A stretch of 64,000 nucleotides of DNA from Fen-1359 sp963710355 (GTDB taxonomy: Bacteria; Planctomycetota; Phycisphaerae; Sedimentisphaerales; Anaerobacaceae): the NCBI GenBank assembly GCA_963710355.1, contig CAVPZU010000001.1:558001-622000 (forward strand). The letters are read 5' to 3'. The stretch's first letter is position 1, and each line of letters begins with the position of its first letter. The position numbers were made by a program, and so were the translations under genes. Below are positions 52,584 through 62,774 of this stretch, one piece after another. The notes under the pieces are model-generated. The model made no database searches and was not told the DNA's origin. It worked only from the letters and a program-made list of their open reading frames with translations.

Positions 52584-53944
52584 AAAAAGCAAATGCCGAA
52601 TCTGTGGTTTCCCGATTGCACAACACAATCAGCCGAGCGACCGATTATAAAAGTTCCGTCGCCCGCAAAAAACATTTCTCGTATGTCTTATTTCTGTCAA
52701 ATTGCATCATTTTATCCCTGATTTTTCTTATCGGCTGCAGCAAAAGAGACATTGCCAGGCCCACGCTTCAGATTGATGCCGGCCCCGATTTCTGGATAAG
52801 GGTCATCCTGATAAATAACGCAACAAGTTCGAGCCTCCTCGTCAAATCCCCCTGCACCGTCAGCCAAAATCTGCCGACCGAGACATCAACACATCTTGAA
52901 CCAGCAACATCCGCCCTGAACATAACCGCCGAAAACGGCACATTTACCATCGGCAACAATAAGTTATCCTCGCCGCAAATAACCATCATCCCGAAATCCC
53001 CTTACATATTCAATCTCAACGGCAGCGACTATCGCGGAAAACTGATGCTCTCGGCCAATCCGGACGGCTCCTCGTATGACGTCATAAACATCGTCCCCCT
53101 CGAACCCTATCTGGCCGGCGTAGTCGGTGCAGAGATGCCCTCTTACTGGGAACCTGCCACCCTTGAGGCGCAGGCCGTCGCCGCCAGAACCTACTGCCTC
53201 TACATCAAAAGACACTTCGGGAAAAACCGAAACTGGGACGTCACAGGGACACAATCCAATCAGGTTTATCTCGGCGTATCGGCTGAAACCAAATCGGTCT
53301 GGCGAGGCTGTCAATAAAACAAAAGGACAAGTCCTCGTCTGCACCCAGCCTGACGGCACCACCGACCTCCTCCCCGCATACTACAGTCTCCAGTTGCGGC
53401 GGACACACCGAAAACAGCCAGGCCGTTCTCGGTGGTGATTTCTTCGAACCCCTCAAGGGTGTCCCCTGCCCTTACTGCCGCTCCGTCGCAAGGCCTGATT
53501 ATTTCTTTTGGACCGATATCCTGTTCAGCAAAAAGGACGTCTCAGAAAAACTAATCCAAAAATATCCGACTCTCGCAAAACTCGAAGGCATAACCAGCAT
53601 CATCCCAATCAAGCAAAGCGATTATACCGTCAATACCGGTCAACAGTCTGACTATATCGAGGCTCACCTTCCTCAAACTTGTCGGCTCCAATGGAAAAAC
53701 ATCCTTCGTAAAAGCCGAAGACCTCCGTATGACAATCGACCCATCAGGCGGAATATTCAAAAGCACCGTCTGCAAAATCCAGGACGCAAATGATAAATGG
53801 CTGATAACCGGCGGCAGAGGTTTCGGACACGGCTGCGGACTCTGCCAGTGCGGCGCAGAAGCCCTCGCAAGATTCGAATCCAAAACAGCAGCACAAATTC
53901 TATCTTATTATTATCCAAATTCTAAAATTGCCTATGTCTATTAA
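52580..53944 (+). CDS. SpoIID/LytB-domain lipoprotein-like protein (three frame breaks)
   Basis: Joined, the protein is about 453 residues. The N-terminal signal region ends in a lipobox (LIFLIGC, Cys near residue 53). The SpoIID domain follows: NIVPLEPYLAGVVGAEMPSYWEPATLEAQAVAARTYCLY, a hallmark with catalytic Glu, then SSCGGHTENSQAVLGG, and finally ITGGRGFGHGCGLCQCGAEALA. SpoIID cleaves denuded peptidoglycan glycan in sporulating bacteria; the relatives in non-sporulators (LytB-like) probably remodel the cell wall. The frame shifts by +1 near 53296, 53388 and 53661, with motifs continuing across each; the visible first piece ends at 53317. It starts with GTG overlapping the preceding stop. 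Confidence 0.75.
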
Positions 53945-55094
53945 CGCAAAATTTACCGTTCTCGCCCGGGACAGCTCCTCACGGGCACGCACAGGACTGC
54001 TGAATACCGCCCACGGAACCGTCCAAACCCCGGTATTTTGTCCGGTCGGAACGGCTGGCGCAGTCAAAGGCATCACGCCTGACCGCTTAAAAGAACTCGG
54101 CTGCTCGCTCATCCTCGCAAATACTTACCACCTCCTGCTCCGGCCTGGCATCGAAGCAATCGAAAAAATCGGACGGCTACATAAACTAATGGCCTGGGAC
54201 GGCCCCATCCTTACAGACAGCGGCGGCTACCAGGTCTTTTCTCTAAGCCCTTTAACTAAAATAACCGACACAGGCCTCGAATTTGCATCACACATTGACG
54301 GCCAAAAAATTCGCCTCGACCCGGCATCCGCCACCCAAATCCAGAACCGCCTCGGCTCCGATATTGCAATGTGCCTCGACCACTGCCCGCCCTACCCCGC
54401 TGACCGAAACCTGTTAAATCAAGCGGTTGAAAAAACACTTGCCTGGGCTGCACAATGTAAAAGTGCCCACCGCAATCCCCTGCAATTACTATTCGGAATC
54501 GTTCAGGGCGGTATCGACCCTGCCTTGCGAAAACACTGTGCCGAGAAAATTATCAAAATTGACTTCGACGGCTACGCCATTGGCGGTCTCGGCCTCGGCG
54601 AAGGCCATTCAAATATGCTTAACACACTCGCCACAACCTGTCCCCTGCTCCCTGCCGACAAACCACGCTACCTGATGGGCATCGGAACTCCTGCCGACAT
54701 CATCGCCGCTGTCAGGATGGGTATCGACATTTTCGATTGCGTTCTGCCTACACGCAACGGCAGAAACGCCTACGCCTTTACCGAAAACGGCCCATTGCGA
54801 TTGCGAAACAATGCCTACACGACTGATACCGCCCCTGTCGAGGCCGACTGCGATTGTTACTGCTGCAAAAATTTTTCGAGGGCTGCCATCCGCCACTTCT
54901 TTAATGTCGGCGAAATGCTCGGACCTATCCTGCTTTCAATACACAACATTCGTTTCTATCTGCGTCTTATGGCCAAAATCCGCTCCCTTATCGAAGAAAA
55001 CCGGTTTGCCCCCTGGGCAGAGGCGCAAATGAATAAGTACTCCTGTTATCCGCCTTCAGCGGATTCCTCTAATGGTTTATCAAAAAAAGATTGA
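53934..55094 (+). CDS. tgt: Queuine tRNA-ribosyltransferase
   Basis: The protein is about 386 residues from the ATG at 53934. It exchanges guanine 34 of certain tRNAs for the queuosine precursor. Asp95 lies in WDGPILTDSGGYQVFSL, the nucleophile in FDCVLPTRNGRNAYAFT, and the zinc site in CDCYCCKNFSRAAIRHFF. The end (SCYPPSADSSNGLSKKD) is an unusual tail partly encoded by the palindrome TCCGCCTTCAGCGGA (55051-55065). tgt-yajC-secDF is a classic order. The start overlaps the SpoIID stop. Confidence 0.95.
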   Translation: MSINAKFTVLARDSSSRARTGLLNTAHGTVQTPVFCPVGTAGAVKGITPDRLKELGCSLILANTYHLLLRPGIEAIEKIGRLHKLMAWDGPILTDSGGYQVFSLSPLTKITDTGLEFASHIDGQKIRLDPASATQIQNRLGSDIAMCLDHCPPYPADRNLLNQAVEKTLAWAAQCKSAHRNPLQLLFGIVQGGIDPALRKHCAEKIIKIDFDGYAIGGLGLGEGHSNMLNTLATTCPLLPADKPRYLMGIGTPADIIAAVRMGIDIFDCVLPTRNGRNAYAFTENGPLRLRNNAYTTDTAPVEADCDCYCCKNFSRAAIRHFFNVGEMLGPILLSIHNIRFYLRLMAKIRSLIEENRFAPWAEAQMNKYSCYPPSADSSNGLSKKD

Positions 55095-55223
55095 TTATTT
55101 ATAATTTTTCCACATAATAAGGTGTTTCGCTGAAAATATTAAAGAGTTTTTAATATCGCGGCTCTTTGCTGCTTAACGAAGGATTTTTTGCAATAAACAG
55201 TTTATATTTTAAGGATTTAAAAA

Positions 55224-55662
55224 ATGAAAAGTTTGTGGATTATTGCTCAGGGCGGCGCCAACGAACCGTCGCCACCATCAAAAATAGTTGCTACCCCAGC
55301 CGGACAGGAACAGACCAACACATTACAGCCTGCAGTCTGCAGCTAAAGATGTCAACGCCCCAGGACAACAACAAAAAACCAGAGGTTTTGACCCAATGAC
55401 TCTGATTTTCCTCGGTCTGCTGCTCGTCTTTATGTATTTTATCCTCTTTAGAGGCCCGAAAAAAAGAGAGCAGGAACATCGCAAGATGATTCAGTCCCTC
55501 AAGAAAAATGACAAGGTTAGAACCATCGGCGGCATAATTGGCGTCATCGTTGACGTGAAGGATGACGAGATAACTCTCAAAGTCGATGAATCAACCAATA
55601 CTAAAATTAAGGTGCTTCCGTCCGCCATTGGTAAAAATCTTGCTGACGAGAAAAGCAAATAA
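55224..55662 (+). CDS. yajC: Preprotein translocase subunit YajC (one frame break)
   Basis: From ATG 55224 (AAGGATTTAAAAA upstream) the frame reads MKSLWIIAQGGANEPSPPS, the usual planctomycete YajC start, and would stop at 55343. An extra G near 55335 explains this: after it the second frame gives AAKDVNAPGQQQKTRGFDPMTLIFLGLLLVFMYFILFRGPKKREQEHRKMIQSLKKNDKVRTIGGIIGVI, the YajC core with one membrane helix. YajC associates with SecDF in the inner membrane and helps protein export. The gene lies directly before secDF. Read naively it would be called from 55288. Confidence 0.85.
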
Positions 55663-55713
55663 TCGATAGATTCCCTGCAAACTCGCTATCTATTTTCAAA
55701 AGGAAAAATATCT

Positions 55714-58700
55714 ATGAATAAACAATTGTGGGCTAAAATCCTGTTGATTGCCGTTTTAATCTTGATTGCATTTTTGTTTTTCTGGCCCCCGAATAAAACG
55801 CTGCAATCCGGCATCGACCTTGCGGGCGGCACAAGCCTTATTTATGAGATTGATACTACAGGCCTGTCTCTGGCCGACAGAAAAGACCTTTCCACCAGAA
55901 TGATTGACGTCCTCAGACGCCGTATCGACCCCGCAAATATAAGAAACCTTATCTGGCGACCACAGGGCGACAGCCGCTTCGAAATTCAGATGCCGCTGGC
56001 CAGCGCCGATGCCCGGGCAAAAAGACAAAATTTTGAAAACGCGCTCGCCGGCCTCCTCGAAGGCAATATCAATCCTGCTCTTATTCTGCAGGCCATTAAG
56101 CAGCCTGCTGAACAAAGAACAGAATACTTCAATAAAATTACCGCCGGCGAACCCAACAAAATCGAAATCTTAAACAACATCGCCAAAGCATACGATAACT
56201 ATTACAACATCCGTAAACAAGGCGAAGACCTCGATAAATCCGTCAAATCCATAGCAGGTAAAATCACTGCCGCCGGCCTCGACGCCAAACAGGCCAGAAC
56301 ACAAGTCTATAACTGGAGCCTGCTCTACGAAACAAAAAGAGAACAACAATTACGCTCTTTTATCTCATGTAAAGACCCCAACGCCGCCGAGCCGGAAAAA
56401 ATCGAACTGCTCAAAAATTACGTGAAAATATTTGCCGATTGGGCCGCCGTCAGCGAACAACTAATCAACCCTGATAAAGGCCCCGCAGCCGAATATAAAG
56501 ACGCTCAAAAAAAGGTCGACAGATTAAACCTCACCGAAGAACAGACAAACGCCGCCCTTTCCATTGAAAACAAATTCACAAGAAAAGTGGAAATTGACAA
56601 ACTAAAGGACGAATTCCCGGACCGAACCCAAAAAATTGATGCCGTCGTGAAAGCCTACGACGCATACAAACCTTTTCAGGGAAGACTCGATGACCCCAAA
56701 GACCTCCAGAGAATACTACGAAGGCGCAGGCATCCTTGAATTCAGAATCCTGCCGACCAAAAGTCCGACCGCTGACACCGACAAAATTCTGACCTACATC
56801 GAAAGACTCAGAACAAGCGGCCCGTCTTATGCCTCCGCCTCCGATAATGAATATATCTGGTGCGAAGCCGAAAAAACTGAAGAACTGTTCGCAAAAGACA
56901 AAACCGGAGCTCCTCAAATCACCTGGCGCGACAAAGATGGAAATCCGGTTTACGCCGAACCCTTTGGAAACAAATGGTATGTCCTCACCAGCAACAAGCC
57001 TGAAGAATGTATGCTCCACAGCTCCACAAACCCCCTGGAAACTGAAGAAATCCACGCCCGGCAGAGACCCACATTCCGGCAAAAACGCAATCGATTTCGA
57101 ACTTGACACCAAGGGCGGCGAAATCTTCGCAAAAATCACGGCTGCAAATATCGGACGGCCATTATGTATCCTTCTCGATAATCTGGCTGTTTCCGCTCCA
57201 AATATCAATTCGAGAATCTATACCAACGGTCAAATCACGGGCGGCTCCAAAGGATTCACACAGAACCAGCAAATAGATATGGTCAATAAGCTCAACGCAG
57301 GCACACTTCCTGCTCGACTTATCGAACCGCCTATCTCCGAAAGGACTATCGGCCCATCCATCGGCGCCGACAACCGCGATAAAGGCATCAAGTCAGGCCT
57401 GATTGGCGTTATTATCGTAATCCTATGTATGGCCATTTACTATACCGTCGGTGGATGCATCGCCGACGCCGCACTGCTGTTAAACCTGCTTTTCACCCTC
57501 GCAATTATGGCCTTTCTAAGAGCCACTTTTACACTGCCGGGCATTGCAGGCGCAATTTTGACTATCGGCATGAGTGTCGATGCCAACGTGCTTATTTTTG
57601 AAAGGATGCGTGAAGAGCAGCAGAAAGGCGCAACCCTGAGGACCGCCATCAAAAACGGCTACGAAAAGGCCTTCTCCGCCATCTTTGACTCCAACCTCAC
57701 TACAATTATCTCAGCCGTCGTACTTTATTGGGTCGGCTCCGAAGACATTAAAGGCTTCGCCATTGTCCTGATTCTCGGCCTCTTATCGAACCTGTTCACT
57801 GCCGTCTTTGTCACCCGTGTCGTCTTCGACTTTTTGCTGGCCAAGGGCATTATGAAAAACCAGATGTTTATGCTCCATCTCATCCGAAAACCCAAAATCA
57901 ACTGGATGGCCTACAGACCAGTATTCTTTACGCTTTCCGCAATCCTGACTATCGGAGGCCTGGTTGTCTTCTTTACAAGAGACAATACCAAAAGCAACAA
58001 ATACGATATTGAATTTACCGGCGGCACCTCCGTTGTCATCGACCTCAAGGAAACCAGCCAGCTAACCCGACAGAATATCGATGACAGAATCAAAAAAATC
58101 GGCGCCGACCTCGCCAACCCGGCTATCGCCGCCTCAAATATCTGGAGCATCGGAAAATCTACCGGCGAGATAAACGGCGAAAAAATCTTTCATCAGTATG
58201 AGATTACAACTACTGAAACAAATAAATCCATCGTCAAAGTTTCCTTCCCCGCTAATCTGCAGCTAACAGACAAAACCATTCTCGCCAAAATCTCCGACAG
58301 GCTCGGTGATGCCGCCGTTAATGCAACCAGCCAGCCCAACGTATTTGAAATTACTTCAAGCCAGACAAATACAACCTATGTAACCAACGTTATTAAGGAA
58401 TCTTTCCCCGAAGCTGAAATTTCAGGAACGCAGGTGCAGGAAACCGTCAATAATGCCATAATCAAAGCCTTTGGCAATGACCTCAAAATCCTCCAGAACC
58501 TCGAACCGCAAACACAGTCGGTTGTGCAAATCACCGAAAAACTCATTGAGTCTGAACCGCAACTGGCGGACTTTGTCGGCGGTGTTAAAATTACCTGCTC
58601 GCTCGGAAAACCTGCCACTGTTGATGAAATCTCAGGCAGATTCCAGGACCTCAGATTTAAACCCGATACACAGAGCCTGCCTATGTATAATCACAAATTC

Positions 58701-59468
58701 CTCGCCTCCGACCTATCCGCCATTGGCGGACCTGCAAGCCAGCCTGTAACATCCTTTGTCTATATATTATCAAATGAAGAGTTTGCATTTCGTCAGCCGA
58801 CCCCGGAAGAATGGAAAAACTACGAGGATACTGAAAAAACCAAGATAACGACCGCTATGCAGCTCGCCGAATCACTCCCGCGAGTCACCCAAATCAGTCC
58901 CTCGGTCGGCGCTGAAGCCAAAACAAGGGCATTGCTCGCTATCATTCTCTCCCTGCTGGCACTGCTTATTTACATCTGGTTCAGATTCGATCTCCGTTAC
59001 GGCATCGGCGCTGTTATCACCCTCTTTCACGATACCTGCACAACACTCGGCGTCGTAAGTATCTGCTATTACTTATCCAAAACCCATATCGGCCAGGCGC
59101 TTCTCATCAGCGATTTTAAAATCAATCTCGCTATGATTGCTGCCATTTTGACACTTATCGGTTATTCTCTTAACGACACCATCATTATTTACGACCGCAT
59201 CCGTGAAAACCGAAAAAGAGGCACACTTACTCCGCAATTAATAAGCGACAGCATAAACGACACACTCTCGAGGACTCTTTTGACGAGCTCCACAGTTCTC
59301 ATTGTGGTCTGGATTATGTATATTTTCGGCGGCGACGCCTTGCGGGGCTTTAATTACGCTATGGGAGTTGGTGTCATTATTGGCACTTATTCCTCAATCG
59401 CTATCTCGGCACCTATCCTCTTGTTCGGAAAACAGGCCAAAACTGAAGTAAATAAAATCAAAGCTTAA
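55714..59468 (+). CDS. secDF: Fused protein-export membrane protein SecDF (two frame breaks)
   Basis: Joined, the protein is about 1,250 residues. The SecD part starts MNKQLWAKILLIAVLILIAFL with GIDLAGGTSLIYEI, has a long periplasmic P1 region, then the six-helix channel (GMSVDANVLIFERMREE). SecF follows (KINWMAYRPVFF, YDIEFTGGTSVVIDL, ending NDTIIIYDRIRENRKRG). SecDF uses the proton gradient to complete Sec export. The frame shifts +1 near 56731 (LR / GAGILEFRILPT) and again near 57058-57070 (IHAR / DPHSGKNAIDFELDTKGG), so it would read as 55714-56739, 56690-57106 and 56829-59468 if taken naively. Fusion of SecD and SecF is common in planctomycetes. Confidence 0.93.
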
Positions 59469-59493
59469 TTCGCGATTCCTTCTAAAATTATTT

Positions 59494-59530
59494 AGCCCCC
59501 ACGCTTTCTTGCGAAAGCAGGAGTGGGGGT
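59494..59530 (+). terminator. Terminator after secDF, built on the palindromic repeat
   Basis: AGCCCCCAC and GTGGGGGTT flank GCTTTCTTGCGAAAGCA (59503-59519), and TTTTCTTTT follows. It lies 26 bases after the secDF stop. Confidence 0.75.
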
Positions 59531-59601
59531 TTTCTTTTCTCAACAAAATTCAACAAATTGTCGATAATCTTTATTGTTCGACTAATGCATTGAAATCAGA
59601 T

Positions 59602-60045
59602 ATGCAAAAGGACTTCAAAATAGGCTTGATTATTGGTTTGTTTCTGGCCGTCGCCGCCTTAATCTGGCTCTCTACACTTTCGTCGGTGAGTATCACATCT
59701 CGTTTCCGAAACATCCAAAACGCTCAGACAAACACAGTTGAGGGTATAACTAATTCCTCAATTACCTTAAAACCTGTCGGCCCTGCCGAACCCTCACAAG
59801 ACCACCCTGCAAAACCTGCGACCTCACAAACTGTGCAGACTAAAACTCCTGCCGAAAATATTATTGCTCCAACCGAAACCGCCCCTGCCCAGCGGTTTCA
59901 CATCGTTCTTCGAGGCCAGACACTTTCCGACATCGCAAAACAGTATTATGGCGCCGCCTCCAAATGGCCGAAAATCAAAAATGCAAATCCATCCATCGAC
60001 CCCAACAGATTACAGCCCGGCATCCGTCTCCTCATCCCGTCCTAA
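59602..60045 (+). CDS. LysM-domain protein with membrane anchor
   Basis: The protein is about 147 residues from ATG 59602; the frame extends upstream only through the terminator hairpin, so the later ATG is preferred. A membrane helix (KIGLIIGLFLAVAALIWLST, residues about 6-25) is followed by a Pro/Thr-rich linker. A single C-terminal LysM domain follows (FHIVLRGQTLSDIAKQYYGAASKWPKIKNANPSIDPNRLQPGIRLLIP). LysM binds peptidoglycan or chitin-like glycans, so this protein probably ties the membrane to the wall. It is a common planctomycete layout. Confidence 0.75.
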   Translation: MQKDFKIGLIIGLFLAVAALIWLSTLSSVSITSRFRNIQNAQTNTVEGITNSSITLKPVGPAEPSQDHPAKPATSQTVQTKTPAENIIAPTETAPAQRFHIVLRGQTLSDIAKQYYGAASKWPKIKNANPSIDPNRLQPGIRLLIPS

Positions 60046-60124
60046 CTTTGTGCCTCTGCGCCTTTATCCCTTACGCACCAGCATACGTTATTCCTATTAG
60101 ACATTGGTCTGTTATTCTCTCTTT

Positions 60125-61710
60125 CTAATGCACTGCTTCCTTCTGCGGGATTGTTTTCCTCATCAAAAACACCAACGGAATCATCGCCAGAAAAACGCAC
60201 CCCAGCACCCAGAAATTGTCGATAAAAGCAAGCATAGATGCCTGCTGTTTAACAAAGCCGTAAATCATTGCATTAGCCTTCGACGCCGCCTCAGCAGCAT
60301 TTGCCCCCTGATGAATAAGCATTGCTTTCGCTCCCTCGAAATAACTGCGGTAGACAGGGTTGGTTTCTGTGACGTGGCTGACTAAAACATTCTGATGAAA
60401 CTGCGCCTGCGAGCAAGCATTGTTGTCACAAACGAGATACCGGCACTGCCCCCGAGGTTTCTTGCCAGATTAATAAGCCCGGAGGCATAGTCCGTCTCTT
60501 TTTTCGCTATGTAGTAGTAGGCGGCGGTATTAATGGGGACAAACAAAAACCCCATTCCCGCCGACAGTATGCATCTGGCCCAGACCGCATCAGAATAGCT
60601 GATTTGCAGGTTAAAATTTGCCGTCTTGAAAAGCCCGGCAGCACCGATAATCAGGCCGACAACTATAAGCCAGCGTGCATGGAACCGCATCATCAGGAAA
60701 CCGACTAACGGCATCGAGAGCATTGTAATAATCGCCCCCGGCGAAAGCACCAGGCCGCTGGTCAGGGCGCTGTAACCCATCAGGTTCTGCAGAAAAAGCG
60801 GCAGCAGCACCGTGCTGCCATATAGAGAAAAACCAAGCGCATACATCATAAAAACCCCAACGGCAAAATTCCGGTCCTTCAGCATTCTCAGTTTTATAAC
60901 AGGGTCTTTCTGCCGTAATTCCCAGAATATTGCCGTGACCAGGCAAACCGCACAAATTACGGAGAACATTATAATAAAATGGGAATTGAACCAATCTTCG
61001 CGTTCGCCTTTATCGAGGACTATCTGGAGGGCGCCGAGGCCTAATGCTATCAGGCCGAGGCCTATATAATCAATTCTGAATTCCGGTCCAAGTTTCCTGC
61101 GAACAAAATAAGGCGGGTCTTCAATCAGGAGAATCGCAAGAAATAAGGCCGCTATTCCAACGGGGACATTAATAAAGAATATCCACCGCCAGGTATAATT
61201 GTCCGTAATCCATCCGCCCAGCGTTGGCCCGATTATCGGCGCGACCACGACGCACATCCCGAACATCGCCATTGCCATTCCGCGTTTCTTGACAGGAAAG
61301 CTCTCAATCAGTATGGATTGAGCCATCGGCTGGAGCGCACCGCCCGCCGCTCCCTGCATAATCCTGCAGAGCACGAGAAATCCGATACTTGGAGCCAACC
61401 CGCACAAAAAAGAGCTGACAGTAAACAGAATTACGCATCCGATATAGAAACGTTTTCGCCCAATCAAAGACGAAAACCAGCCACTCAGAGGCAGCATAAT
61501 GGCGTTCGAGACCAAATACGACGTCAAGACCCAGGTGCTTTCGTCAATTGTCGCCGACAGATTACCCGCGATGTGAGGCAGCGCAACATTGGCGATGCTC
61601 GTATCAAGAACCTCCATAAACGGCGCAAGTATTACCGCTCCCGCCACCACCCATGGATTGTGCGGCAGCCAATCGTCGCTATTCAGTAATCTGTCCGCAC
61701 CATTGTTCAT
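60125..61710 (-). CDS. DHA2-family drug efflux transporter, EmrB/QacA-like (one frame break)
   Basis: A major facilitator of the 14-helix DHA2 group, about 527 residues when joined. It opens VVAGAVILAPFMEVLDTSIANVALPHIAGNL, followed by GWFSSLIGRKRFY, CRIMQGAAGGALQPMAQSI and GPTLGGWITDNYTWRWIFFINVPVG. The reading frame stops at 60382 with ARRRSFIRMF, but QFHQNVLVSHVTETNPVYRSYFEGAKAMLIHQ continues in another frame to a last helix ending at 60125. One base is missing near 60402-60406. It should export drugs or other toxic compounds with the EmrA-like protein, whose stop overlaps its ATG. Confidence 0.88.
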
Positions 61711-62675
61711 TTTACCTTCACATCAGGAACAACGGACATCCCAGGAGAGAGCATTTTTGTCTCATTGGGGTCTTCGTCAAAAACAATTTTTACCGGCACA
61801 CGCTGAACAACCTTAATGAAATTGCCGGTGGCATTTTCGGCCGGCAGCAGGCTGAAAACGGCGCCTGTTCCGGCCTGAATGCTCTCGATGTGCCCTTTGA
61901 AAGACTTCTGCGGATATGTGTCCACCCTGAGTTTAACCACCTGCCCCTGCCTCATATATTTGAGCTGCGTCTCCTTGAAATTGGCAACCACCCAAACTTC
62001 CCGCGGGATTATCATCATCAACGGCTGGCCTACACTTATATGCTCGCCTTCCTCCAATGACTTTTTGGTGATTCGGCCAGACTGCGGGGCGTATATCTTG
62101 GTATATGAAAGGTCCAACCGTGCCCTTTCTAATGCGGCCCTCGCTTCGGAGACCCTCGCCTGGGCGACTAAAACCTGCTTATTCGCCGCTTCAAGCTGTG
62201 CCGCTGCCGATTGTGCAGCCGCCATGGCATTATCTACCTGCTGCCGTGTAACTCCCCCATTAGCGTCATACAACTGCCGGTATCTGCTGTAATCCCTCTC
62301 TGCTCGCTTTGCCTCCACCTCTGCCTGCCCAACCTGTGCAAGGCTCTGCTCTGCGCCTGCCTGCACCGCCGCAAGCACCAGCGCCTGCCAGGTCCGCACT
62401 CACCCGATAATCATTCGGGTCAAGCTCGGCCAGCAAATCATCCTTCTCTACCCATTGATTATCATCCACATACACTTTGGTAATATGGCCACCCACTCTT
62501 GCACTCACCGGAACAATATGTCCCTGTATAAAAGCGTCATCGGTGGATTCGTGTGACATTACAAAGAACAAATAACGTGAACCAAAAACCAATGCCAGAA
62601 TCACCAGCACAACCGCCGCAACTGCCGCTGCCAGGTGACCTCTGGTGCCTTCTTTATGTCCATACTCAACTCCAT
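61707..62675 (-). CDS. EmrA/HlyD-type membrane fusion protein (one or two frame breaks)
   Basis: Periplasmic adaptor of the efflux system. It has an N-terminal membrane helix (AVAAVVLVILALVFGSRYLFF). STDDAFIQGHIVPVSARVGGHITKVYVDDNQWVEKDDLLAELDPNDY is the lipoyl half, followed by a coiled-coil hairpin (SLAQVGQAEVEAKRAERDYSRYRQLYD...) and the barrel region ending DVKVK. Frames join across about 62381 (DLAG / LVLAAVQAGAEQSL). A second shift near 62636 is probable, because MELSMDIKKAPE (from 62675) runs into HLAAAVAAVV only in another frame. It binds EmrB in the membrane and TolC above. Confidence 0.8.
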
Positions 62676-62753
62676 TAGCCCAAAAACATCAATCTCGGTC
62701 AATCCGAATTTCAACTTTGTCTCTTTGTTCCTTTGTGCCTTTTCCCCTTTTTA

Positions 62754-62774
62754 CTTCTAACTTCTCACTTCTTA
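62754..62774. repeat. Heptad tandem repeat at the end of the TolC-like gene
   Basis: Read on the plus strand, the units are CTTCTAA, CTTCTCA, CTTCTTA. The array contains the TolC-like stop codon (minus-strand TGA at 62765-62767), so the repeat reaches into the coding end. Confidence 0.6.
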
